From Streptomyces viridiviolaceus (GTDB lineage Bacteria; Actinomycetota; Actinomycetes; Streptomycetales; Streptomycetaceae), in assembly GCF_014650995.1 (NCBI RefSeq), contig NZ_BMWA01000001.1, forward strand, positions 186,001-250,000: a stretch of DNA of 64,000 nt. Direction: 5' to 3'. This document shows, one piece after another, positions 18,005 through 25,510 of the stretch (positions within the stretch are counted from its first letter, which is position 1; each line of letters starts with the position of its first letter). Below the pieces are notes generated by a model. It saw nothing but the letters and a program-made list of their open reading frames with translations. It ran no database searches and was not told the origin of the DNA. A program made the position numbers and the translations under genes.

Positions 18005-18041
18005 AATACGCAACCGTACACAGCGTCGACCTGCGCTTCAA
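18004..18041 (-). promoter_or_regulatory. Candidate promoter for the methylase, giving a leaderless or near-leaderless transcript
   Basis: On the minus strand TTGAAG (18041-18036) is separated by exactly 17 bases from TACGGT (18018-18013). The expected start of transcription, about 7 bases on, falls at or 1-3 bases before the ATG at 18004, and no Shine-Dalgarno sequence is present. Leaderless mRNAs are common in Streptomyces, so this is consistent. Confidence 0.45.
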
Positions 18042-18052
18042 TGAGCCTTTCT

Positions 18053-18069
18053 TGTTGACTGCGCTAACG
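18053..18069. promoter_or_regulatory. 17-bp imperfect palindrome, second copy
   Basis: TGTTGACTGCGCTAACG lies upstream of the methylase promoter. It matches the element at 7645-7661 at 14-15 of 17 positions, sharing TGTTGAC and CGCTAAC. Both copies sit in promoter regions of otherwise unrelated genes, which suggests a common DNA-binding regulator. Confidence 0.35.
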
Positions 18070-18119
18070 GCTGACAGCACCGAGGTACCAGTAAACGTTC
18101 CGAAATCAGCGTCGGGGAC

Positions 18120-19142
18120 TCAGCCGTCGCCCCGCAGCGCCCCCAGCAACACCGGCAACGACGCATGCAACTCCCGCTCCCAGTACGCCCACCCATGCGT
18201 CCCCGGGCCGTAGAAGTTCGTGGTCACGTGCTTCGCGCCCACGCGGCGCAGCTCAGCGGCCAGGGCCTGGTTCTGCCGGTTGAAGTCGGCCTCGAGCGCG
18301 CTCGTGCTGCCCGGCGGGTCCAGGGGGCCGGTGGTGCCGTCGCCGCAGGACAGGTACACGGGGAGCGACTTCAGTCGCTTGGCCAGGTGGAACGGGTCGT
18401 GGGCCTCCCAGATGCCACGCTGCGCGACCGGGTCTCCCCAGACCCGCAGCGGGTCGTTGCCCTGGCCGGCGAAGAAGCCCATGATGCGGTTGACCGACTC
18501 GTCGTTCAGGAGGGGATGGGCGGAGCCCGAGTAAGCCGCGGTCGCCTTGAACATTCCGGGGTGCCGGGCGGCGTACAGCAGGGCGCCCTGGCCGCCCATG
18601 GACAGGCCGGCCACGACCCGGTTGCTGCCGGCGCCCCAGTCGCGTTCCAGGAGGTGCCGGAGTTCCACCGTGTGGAAGGTCTCCCAGGCCGGGTCGCCGC
18701 CCTGGCCGTGGTTCCACCAGTCGCTGTACCAGCCGTTCCAGCCGGCCTCCGGCATCACCACGAGGACGTCACGCAGGCTCGCGATCTCCGCGACGTCCGT
18801 CCGGCTGGTCCACGACGTGTAGTCGCCGCAGCAGCCGTGCAGCAGCCACAGGGTCGGCCAGTGCCGGCGTCGGTCGTCGGGATTCCAGCCGTCGGGGGTG
18901 AGGAGGCGGACCTTGACGGTCCGGCCGCCCAGGGCCGCCGACCGCACCGACAGGTCCACCTGCCGGTCCGCGACCTGGGTGACCGCGACGACCTCGGCCC
19001 CGCGCCCCTGCGAGGCGAACGTGTCCACCGGTGGTGAGGCGGCCAGCGCGGGTGCGGTCGGTACGAGGGTGGCGAGCAGTACGGCGAGGACGAGCAGGAC
19101 ACGGGCTCGGAGGGTCAGGACGGCGGTCACGGGCGTGAACAC
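18120..19142 (-). CDS. Secreted alpha/beta hydrolase (esterase, antigen 85/esterase D-like)
   Basis: About 340 residues from a GTG preceded by CAGGGAG; an upstream GTG at 19175 is possible. The start is a clear Sec signal peptide (basic start, VLLVLAVLLATLVPTAPALA, cleavage after ALAAS). The mature part is an esterase/mycolyltransferase-type alpha/beta hydrolase: LWLLHGCCGDYTSW, then the nucleophile elbow AGLSMGGQGAL and a C-terminal GPGTHGWAYW holding the likely catalytic His. Similar Streptomyces proteins are annotated as putative esterases of the S-formylglutathione hydrolase/Ag85 family. Substrate unknown. It lies 55 bases after the phosphodiester glycosidase gene on the same strand. Confidence 0.85.
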   Translation of the reverse strand: MFTPVTAVLTLRARVLLVLAVLLATLVPTAPALAASPPVDTFASQGRGAEVVAVTQVADRQVDLSVRSAALGGRTVKVRLLTPDGWNPDDRRRHWPTLWLLHGCCGDYTSWTSRTDVAEIASLRDVLVVMPEAGWNGWYSDWWNHGQGGDPAWETFHTVELRHLLERDWGAGSNRVVAGLSMGGQGALLYAARHPGMFKATAAYSGSAHPLLNDESVNRIMGFFAGQGNDPLRVWGDPVAQRGIWEAHDPFHLAKRLKSLPVYLSCGDGTTGPLDPPGSTSALEADFNRQNQALAAELRRVGAKHVTTNFYGPGTHGWAYWERELHASLPVLLGALRGDG

Positions 19143-19196
19143 GGCGGCTCCCTGCGGTGCGGTTCGTCGCTGCACGGACGGTTCGGCCGGGCTGGG

Positions 19197-20810
19197 TCAG
19201 TTCCTGGTGGGCAGGATCAGCAAGGCGTCCCCGACGGGGCGCTCGCCTGCGGCGTCGGAGGGGTCGTTGATCACAGTGCCGTCGGTCACCATCGTGGTCG
19301 AGCCGCCGCCGTCGAGGTTCACGGCGTCGCGCAGTCCCAGTGCCTTGGCCACGCGTGCGCTCTCGTCGATGCTGAGGCCGAGGGCGTCGGTGTCGCGTCC
19401 GTCGGCGGTGACGAGCACGGTGCGGCCCGCCGCGTCCACCCCGGCCAGCGTGCGCGGGTTCCGCTTGTGCACCCAGCCGTAGTAGAAGCTCGGGTCGCCG
19501 GGGCGCACCATGCCGTCGGTGGCGGGGGTGACGTGGAGCCGTCCGCCGCGGACCAGTTCGGGGCCCGCGTTCAGGATGTCCGTCCCGGGTGACGGCGTGG
19601 CCGTGTGTCCGCGCTCGTCCAGCAGGGTCGTCCGCACACGCAGGCGGTCACCGACGCGGGCCAGACCGGTCAGCTCGGCGACGCGTCGGCCCGTGGCCTG
19701 CACGGAGCTGCCACCGGCCGGGAGCGGGCCGCCGCGTGGGGAGCGCAGTTCGACGACTCGGTCGTGGGCGTCCAGGACCGCCTCGAGTCCCTCGCCCTGC
19801 GGCGTGCGTTGGCCGTATTCGGGAGTGAAGGCGACGAGTTCGTCGGCGTTGGTGCACGTCACGTCGTGCAGCGGCAGCGAGGTCGGAACGTCGCCTTTCG
19901 TGCCGCCGCAGTTCCTGACCAGGCCAGGTACCCGGTTGATGCCGTTCAGGCTCAGCGAGGTGTCCCGTCCGGTGACCCGGCCCCGCCAGGTGAGCCGGGC
20001 GATGTCCGTGCGCCGGCCGTTGTCGTGGACCACCAGGCTGGGGCGTCCGCCGACCGGTTCGCTCAGCAGGCGTCCGTCGTACACTCCCACGCCTGCCGGA
20101 TCGCCGGGAGCGCCCGCGTTGGGGTCGAGGACGAAGAATCCGGCGTTGACCGCCGCCGTCGCACCGGCTGTCTTCGACAGTTCGCTCGTCGTCTCGCGGT
20201 TCTCCAGATCCGGGCCGTACGACGCCTCGAGAGCGCCGCGGAAGTGGCGCGGGTCGATGGTGAGGACGTCGACGCGCCACGGGCCGCGGTCCGTGGCGTC
20301 GCCGTCCCAGCCGGTGTACACGGCGGATCCTGTGTATCCGGCCGCCCTGAGACGTGCGCGTTCGGAGGTCGCGGCGGACTGCGAGTCGAACGATCCGACG
20401 CGGACCCGCCAACCGAGCGTGCCTCCGGCGTAGTCGGCCGCCTTCGACGTCGTCACCTCCTCGACCCGCGACGAGAAACCGCCGCGTTCGAGTTCGGCGG
20501 CCAGTTCCTCGGCGCTGGCCTTGTCCTTCAGCGCGGTCGGCGGCGCGTCGGGATCCGGTGACGTGTCACCGCCGGGGATGGAGACCTCCACCGTCCAGTG
20601 CGTCGCCGGGGCATCGGCACCGCGCACGATGCGCGTGAGGGTGACGCCCGGTTGCAGGGTCGTGGTGGTACGGGTCTCGGTGAGGTCGGAGGGACCGAGC
20701 GGAAGAGCCTGCCGATCCTGTCGTGGGTGTGGGTCCGCCTGGGCCGGCAAGGCGCCGAACGACGCGAGGACGCCGATGACGGCAGCCGTGGCACACAGTC
20801 TCTTCTTCAT
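19197..20810 (-). CDS. Secreted phosphodiester glycosidase-domain (NAGPA-like) protein with SPOR-like region
   Basis: A 537-residue exported protein with a signal peptide (KKRLCATAAVIGVLASFGALPAQA). Residues about 85-165 look like a SPOR-type repeat (LAAELERGGFSSRVEEV, LGWRVRVGSFDSQSAA), which binds denuded peptidoglycan glycan strands in characterised proteins. The rest is the phosphodiester glycosidase family named after N-acetylglucosamine-1-phosphodiester alpha-N-acetylglucosaminidase: VNAGFFVLD, then the conserved C-terminal AVNLDGGGSTTMV. A role in processing cell-wall or teichoic-acid linked sugars is inferred. ATG at 20810 (MKKR) preferred over 20825. Confidence 0.85.
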   Translation of the reverse strand: MKKRLCATAAVIGVLASFGALPAQADPHPRQDRQALPLGPSDLTETRTTTTLQPGVTLTRIVRGADAPATHWTVEVSIPGGDTSPDPDAPPTALKDKASAEELAAELERGGFSSRVEEVTTSKAADYAGGTLGWRVRVGSFDSQSAATSERARLRAAGYTGSAVYTGWDGDATDRGPWRVDVLTIDPRHFRGALEASYGPDLENRETTSELSKTAGATAAVNAGFFVLDPNAGAPGDPAGVGVYDGRLLSEPVGGRPSLVVHDNGRRTDIARLTWRGRVTGRDTSLSLNGINRVPGLVRNCGGTKGDVPTSLPLHDVTCTNADELVAFTPEYGQRTPQGEGLEAVLDAHDRVVELRSPRGGPLPAGGSSVQATGRRVAELTGLARVGDRLRVRTTLLDERGHTATPSPGTDILNAGPELVRGGRLHVTPATDGMVRPGDPSFYYGWVHKRNPRTLAGVDAAGRTVLVTADGRDTDALGLSIDESARVAKALGLRDAVNLDGGGSTTMVTDGTVINDPSDAAGERPVGDALLILPTRN

Positions 20811-21006
20811 ACGCCCCCGCCTCATGCGACCCAGTTGCCAGCCGACTCACGCACGCTGCACAAGTATCGACCGGTTCCGGCGCCCGTCAAGGCACACGTG
20901 ACCGCCTCTCCCCTCGCCGTCGTCCGCCGGCGGGGCGTTGTCAGTGGTCGCCGATAGATTCGATCGTGTTCCGCCGAGGTGGCGCGAACGCCCCCCTTTC
21001 GCATGC

Positions 21007-21528
21007 ATGGGAGATGGTGCGTTGTCGGTCTGGGAGAGGTCGAGCACGGCGCGGGTGGTGCCGTCCGCGCGGCCACGGAAGCTCGCGAAGGTGCCGTTCG
21101 TGGAGTTGGCCGACGGGCGTTTGCAGGGCGTCGTGTCCAGCGGGTCGGACATCGGGCGCGTGTACGTGTCCTCGATCGAGGCGGGGACGTACGCGTTCGC
21201 GTGCAGCACCAACAACAACCGTCCCTGCGGCGGGGCCCGCGGGATGTTCTGCAACCACATCCGCGCGCTCGTCGGCGAGGCCGTGCTCCAGTACGGCGCC
21301 GAGCGCGTGGCCCGGTATCTGAAGGTCGAGGTCGACGCGGCGGAGCCCGACGCGCACTCCGTCACCTCCGTCATGACGGCCGCGCGGCCCGCGCAGGGCG
21401 ACAGTTCGGCGGCGGCCCAGGTGTTCAGCCGGTTCCTGCGGCATCTCTCCTATCTCGAACTGGCGCCCACCACCGATCCGTTGCCCGAGATGCAGTGGTT
21501 CCCGACGACGAGGGCGGTGGCGGCCTGA
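21007..21528 (+). CDS. SWIM-like zinc-binding protein of the MoxR/VWA/DUF5682 operon
   Basis: About 173 residues. The core AFACSTNNNRPCGGARGMFCNHI places Cys and His residues as C-x7-C-x(6-7)-C-x-H, similar to but not identical with the classical SWIM CxC...CxH zinc site. It is preceded by strands LQGVVSSGSDIGRVYVSSIE. SWIM-type proteins accompany vWA-MoxR conflict and chaperone-like systems. The ATG at 21007 is a choice among several: TTG 20938 and GTG 20944 are in frame and no start has a strong ribosome site. The stop overlaps the next ATG (TGATG). First gene of a five-gene run. Confidence 0.68.
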   Translation: MGDGALSVWERSSTARVVPSARPRKLAKVPFVELADGRLQGVVSSGSDIGRVYVSSIEAGTYAFACSTNNNRPCGGARGMFCNHIRALVGEAVLQYGAERVARYLKVEVDAAEPDAHSVTSVMTAARPAQGDSSAAAQVFSRFLRHLSYLELAPTTDPLPEMQWFPTTRAVAA

Positions 21529-22919
21529 TGCGTGCCGATCTGCTCACCGACGCCGTCGACGGACTCGACGAAGCCCTCGCCGCCGTGGACGGCTTCGACG
21601 AGGCTCTCGTCGGTGGTCTGCTCCGTCCGCAGCCGGGCCAGACCGACGGGCTGTCCGGGCTCGCCGACGCCGTCGCCGGGTCGCCGCTGGCCGCGCGGGT
21701 GGCCGAGGCCGCCGACAAGACGGCCGCCGGGGCCGCCGGGGAGGACCACTTCGTCGCGCTCGCCGCCGCCCGCACCGCCCTGCTCGGCTCCGTCCACGAC
21801 GCGCTGACCGCCCGCGTGGAGGAGGCCACCGGCCGGCCGCGCACCGATGAGGCCGCCGCCCCCGCGCCCGGCGAGGAGTACGCGGCGAACCTGCACGCCG
21901 CCGCCCGCAGCTGGCTGTGCGACCTGGCGCGGGCCGGCTGGCAGGGCATCGACCACGAACTCGTCGCAGGTGCCGCGCCCGTCGTCTCCGCGATGCTGCC
22001 CGACCCCGCGCTGCGCCGCCTGGCCACGCTGCTCGACGGTTTCGCCGCAGAACTGGCCGCGTCCTGCCCCGGAGCGACCCTGGAGCGCTTCCCCGTGCGC
22101 CGGTGGGCCGACCTGTGGTCGCGTGCCCTGCTGCTGACGCTGCCCGGCGCGGCCCGTACCTCCTCCGTCGCCGAGGCGACCGGCCGTCTGCTGCCGCTCG
22201 GCGTCGACCTCCAGGAGCACGCCACCGCCGTACAGGCGCAGGTCCACGCGGTGTTCGAGCCCGCGGACGGCACCACGCCGCGGCTGGTGCTGGCCTCGGT
22301 GTCCGCACCGAAGCCGGACACGGTCGTCGGGGCAGGACTGTGGCAGCTGCTCCGGCCGCACATGTCCCTGCTGGCCGCCGTGAGCGAGGGCCGTGCCATG
22401 GATCTCGACGCCATGCCCGTCACCGCCGAAGGTGACCTGATATGGGACGACGCCCGGGCGCGGGCCGGTGAGCCCGCCGACGTGTTCGCCACCGCGCGCG
22501 TGGCCCTGCCCACCGCCGCCGCCTTCGCCGTCTCGCCGCTGGACCGGCATCCGGCCCGGATCGCGGTGCCGGTACTGCTGGAGGGGTACGGCGTCGAAGA
22601 AGGCGACGACGGGCTTGTCTTCGAGGTCGCCGGGTGCCGGCTGCGTGTCGACAGTGGCCGGGTGCCGGCCGCCGGTCCGCTCACCCCCGAGGCCGTCGCC
22701 GGGTCCGGCGCGTGTGTCGGGCTGCTGAGGTGGGACGCCGGCCAGTTCCTTCTGCAGCCGCTCGCCGTGGAGAGGACCGTGCGGAAGAAGGCCGCCGCCG
22801 TCCACGCCGGGGCCTGGGCCGGGGGCACGACCGACAAGGCCGGTGTGCGGGCCGAGAAGGCGGCCACCGACGCCGTCAAGGTGCTGCGCGAGCGTGCCGG
22901 AAAGCTGCTGCGGAAATGA
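21528..22919 (+). CDS. Uncharacterised 463-residue protein of the MoxR/VWA/DUF5682 operon
   Basis: Coupled at both ends (TGATG with the SWIM-like gene, ATGA with the VWA gene), which shows it belongs to the operon. I recognise no domain. The N-terminal 150 residues are Ala-rich helices (LTDAVDGLDEALAAVDGFDEAL); the middle has an aromatic strand-rich part (ERFPVRRWADLWSRALLL); and the C-terminal third is beta-rich, ending in basic helices (VRKKAAAVH). The Ala-rich composition suggests a helical adaptor or scaffold. In related clusters an unnamed protein occupies this slot between SWIM and VWA genes. Confidence 0.8.
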   Translation: MRADLLTDAVDGLDEALAAVDGFDEALVGGLLRPQPGQTDGLSGLADAVAGSPLAARVAEAADKTAAGAAGEDHFVALAAARTALLGSVHDALTARVEEATGRPRTDEAAAPAPGEEYAANLHAAARSWLCDLARAGWQGIDHELVAGAAPVVSAMLPDPALRRLATLLDGFAAELAASCPGATLERFPVRRWADLWSRALLLTLPGAARTSSVAEATGRLLPLGVDLQEHATAVQAQVHAVFEPADGTTPRLVLASVSAPKPDTVVGAGLWQLLRPHMSLLAAVSEGRAMDLDAMPVTAEGDLIWDDARARAGEPADVFATARVALPTAAAFAVSPLDRHPARIAVPVLLEGYGVEEGDDGLVFEVAGCRLRVDSGRVPAAGPLTPEAVAGSGACVGLLRWDAGQFLLQPLAVERTVRKKAAAVHAGAWAGGTTDKAGVRAEKAATDAVKVLRERAGKLLRK

Positions 22920-24340
22920 CCGAGCACACGACAGGCCGGACGCCGGAGCCCGATCCGTACGACAACCGGCGGCAGGTCCTCTACTGGCGGCTGCTGGCCC
23001 GTCTCTTCGACCAGGAGGAGCAGCCTTCCCTGGAATCGGCGAGTCTCGCCGTCGTGGAGGACATCGGCCTGCCCTCCGCACTGCTCGACCCGGGCGCGTC
23101 CGTCGACTCCGTCGTGCAGCGGCACCCGGAGCTGGCCGCCGAGTTCGACGGGCTGATGACGCCGGAGCCGGAGGCGGACGGCGCACGTGACCGGGCCGCC
23201 GAGGTGCGGCGCGCGGCACTCGCGTCGAAGGTGCTGCTGAACGTCTTCGCCTCCCGCCCCGGCACCGTCACCGCCGAGCAGCTGGCCCGCTGGCAGTCCG
23301 ACGCCGGCTGGCTGGAGCGTGCCCTGGGCTGCCGGCCCGGTGAACTGCGCGGTGGTCGCGGCGGCGCGAACCGGGCGGGTGCCGGTGGTGGGGTCAGCCC
23401 GACGGGTACCGGCATCGGAGGCCCCACGCCGGACCTCAGTCGCCTGATCCCCGCGATCGGCCCGGAGCTCGGTTCGATCGAGGCCGGTCTCGTCAAGCGC
23501 ATGCACCTGCGCGAGGTGCTGGCCGACCCGCAGCTCGCCTCCCGGCTGACGCCGAGCATGTCCCTCATCGAGCAGTTGCTGCGCGACAAGAACAACCTCT
23601 CCGGTGTGGCCCTGGCCAACGCCAAGGCGCTGATCCGCCGTTACGTCGACGAGGTCACCGAAGTGCTGCGCACCCAGGTGGAGAAGGCCGCGGTCGGCGA
23701 GCTCGACCGGTCCGTGCCGCCCAAGCGCGTGTTCCGCAACCTCGACCTCGACCGCACCATCTGGAAGAACCTCACCAACTGGGACCCGGAGGAGGAACGG
23801 CTCTACGTCGACCGTCTCTACTACCGGCACACCAGCCGCAAGACGACGCCCCAGCGACTGATCGTCGTCGTGGACCAGTCGGGTTCCATGGTCGACTCGA
23901 TGGTCAACTGCACCATCCTGGCATCCATCTTCGCCGGACTGCCGAAGGTGGACGTCCACCTGATCGCCTACGACACACAGGCGCTGGACCTCACTCCCTG
24001 GGCGCACGACCCGTTCGAGACGCTGCTGCGCACCAAGCTCGGCGGCGGCACCGACGGCACGGTCGCCATGGCGCTGGCCCAGCCGAAGATCGCCGAGCCG
24101 CGCAACACCGTCGTGGTGTGGATCTCCGACTTCTACGAATGGCGCACCGACGAGCTGTTCGAGAGCATGGCCGCCATCCACCGCTCGGGGGCGAAGTTCA
24201 TCCCGGTGGGTTCGGTGACCAGCTCCGGCCGCGGCAGCGTCAACCCCTGGTTCCGGGAGAAGTTCAAGGACCTCGGCACGCCGGTGATCTCCGGCCACAT
24301 CAAGAAGCTCGTGCACGAACTCAAGACGTTCCTCACCTGA
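22916..24340 (+). CDS. VWA domain protein (CoxE-like), partner of MoxR ATPase
   Basis: A 474-residue protein. The C-terminal half is a von Willebrand A domain with a complete MIDAS: DQSGSM near residue 320, a conserved Thr in KLGGGTDGT, and an Asp in VVWISDFYEW. The N-terminal half is helical (about 1-300), with a Gly-rich linker around 140-165. CoxE-like VWA proteins pair with MoxR AAA+ ATPases, the VWA acting as metal-dependent adaptor to the substrate. The next gene is that ATPase, 48 bases downstream. Confidence 0.9.
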   Translation: MTEHTTGRTPEPDPYDNRRQVLYWRLLARLFDQEEQPSLESASLAVVEDIGLPSALLDPGASVDSVVQRHPELAAEFDGLMTPEPEADGARDRAAEVRRAALASKVLLNVFASRPGTVTAEQLARWQSDAGWLERALGCRPGELRGGRGGANRAGAGGGVSPTGTGIGGPTPDLSRLIPAIGPELGSIEAGLVKRMHLREVLADPQLASRLTPSMSLIEQLLRDKNNLSGVALANAKALIRRYVDEVTEVLRTQVEKAAVGELDRSVPPKRVFRNLDLDRTIWKNLTNWDPEEERLYVDRLYYRHTSRKTTPQRLIVVVDQSGSMVDSMVNCTILASIFAGLPKVDVHLIAYDTQALDLTPWAHDPFETLLRTKLGGGTDGTVAMALAQPKIAEPRNTVVVWISDFYEWRTDELFESMAAIHRSGAKFIPVGSVTSSGRGSVNPWFREKFKDLGTPVISGHIKKLVHELKTFLT

Positions 24341-24388
24341 CCCGGCCGCTCCTCCCCACACCCACCCTTCAGAAAGGCTCACCTCTTC

Positions 24389-25510
24389 ATGTCCGACCTG
24401 CTGCGCGCCCCCGCCGAGATCAAGTACGCCGAGGAGCTCGACTGGCTGGAGTCGATCGACGACAACCCCAAGCCGTTCTCGTGGCGCCTGTCCCCGAAGA
24501 TGGTCCGCCTGTTCATCCTCGGCTCCGAGCGCTCCGACGGCCTGGACCGGGAGATCTCGCAGAAGTGGTTCGGCGACCGCAGCTTCGTCGAGCGCTCGAT
24601 CGTCACCCTCGCCTCCGACCGCGGTCTGCTGCTCATCGGCGACCCCGGCACCGGCAAGAGCTGGCTGGCCGAGCTGCTGTCCGCCGCGATCAGCCGCAAT
24701 TCGACGCTGGTGGTGCAGGGCACGGCCGGCACCACCGAGGACCACATCAAGTACTCCTGGAACGTGTCCATGGTCATCGCCAAGGGCCAGTCGCGGGAGT
24801 CGATGATCCCCTCGCCGATCATGACCGCGATGGAGGCCGGCGCCATCGGCCGCTTCGAGGAGCTGACCCGCTCCACGAGTGATGTCCAGGACGCGCTGAT
24901 CTCCATCCTCTCCGAGAAGTACATCTCCGTTCCCGAGCTGGAGAGCGGCGGCAGCGACAACATCGTCTTCGCCAAGCCCGGCTTCTCGATCATCGCCACG
25001 GCCAACAGCCGGGACCGGGGCGTCAACGACCTGTCCTCCGCGCTCAAGCGCCGTTTCAACTTCGTCCGTATCCCGGTCGTGACGAACAGGAAGAGCGAGG
25101 CGGAGATCGTCCGCTTCCGCACCGAGGAACTGCTCCGCCGGCACGCGATCGACCTGGAGGTGCCGCCGACCCTTCTCGACGTGCTCCTGCAGAGCTTCGC
25201 CGACCTGCGCGCGTCCGCCGCCGCGGCCGGCAGCGACGACGAGAAGCTGGAGTCCGCGCTGTCGACGGCCGAGCAGATCGGCGTGCTGGAGGACGCCGTC
25301 CTGCACAGCAACTTCTTCGGCGAGCGCGCGCTGACCGCCCGTACCCTCGCCTCCTCGCTGGTCGGCTCCCTCGCCCGCCGCGAGCCCGAGGACCTGGCCA
25401 TCCTCAACAAGTACCTGCACGGCGTCGTCGAGCCGCGCAGCAAGGAGGAGGGCGGCTCCTGGCCCGAGTTCCTGGAGGGCGGCCGCGACGCGATCGCCAC
25501 GCTGTCATGA
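24389..25510 (+). CDS. MoxR-family AAA+ ATPase
   Basis: A 373-residue ATPase with Walker A GDPGTGKSWLAELL near residue 84, sensor/Walker B context GAIGRFEELTRSTSDVQDALISILSEK, and IIATANSRDRGVNDLSSALKRRFNFV (sensor 1 and arginine finger region). This is the MoxR/CoxD-like clade, working as a ring chaperone with the VWA protein encoded just upstream. The stop overlaps the start of the DUF5682 gene (ATGA). Confidence 0.92.
   Translation: MSDLLRAPAEIKYAEELDWLESIDDNPKPFSWRLSPKMVRLFILGSERSDGLDREISQKWFGDRSFVERSIVTLASDRGLLLIGDPGTGKSWLAELLSAAISRNSTLVVQGTAGTTEDHIKYSWNVSMVIAKGQSRESMIPSPIMTAMEAGAIGRFEELTRSTSDVQDALISILSEKYISVPELESGGSDNIVFAKPGFSIIATANSRDRGVNDLSSALKRRFNFVRIPVVTNRKSEAEIVRFRTEELLRRHAIDLEVPPTLLDVLLQSFADLRASAAAAGSDDEKLESALSTAEQIGVLEDAVLHSNFFGERALTARTLASSLVGSLARREPEDLAILNKYLHGVVEPRSKEEGGSWPEFLEGGRDAIATLS

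Noticed and set aside
21425..25420. 1331-codon minus-strand ORF
   Set aside because: It is the complement of the SWIM/VWA/MoxR operon, which shows real motifs; a GC-rich antisense artefact with Arg/Ser/Ala-biased composition.
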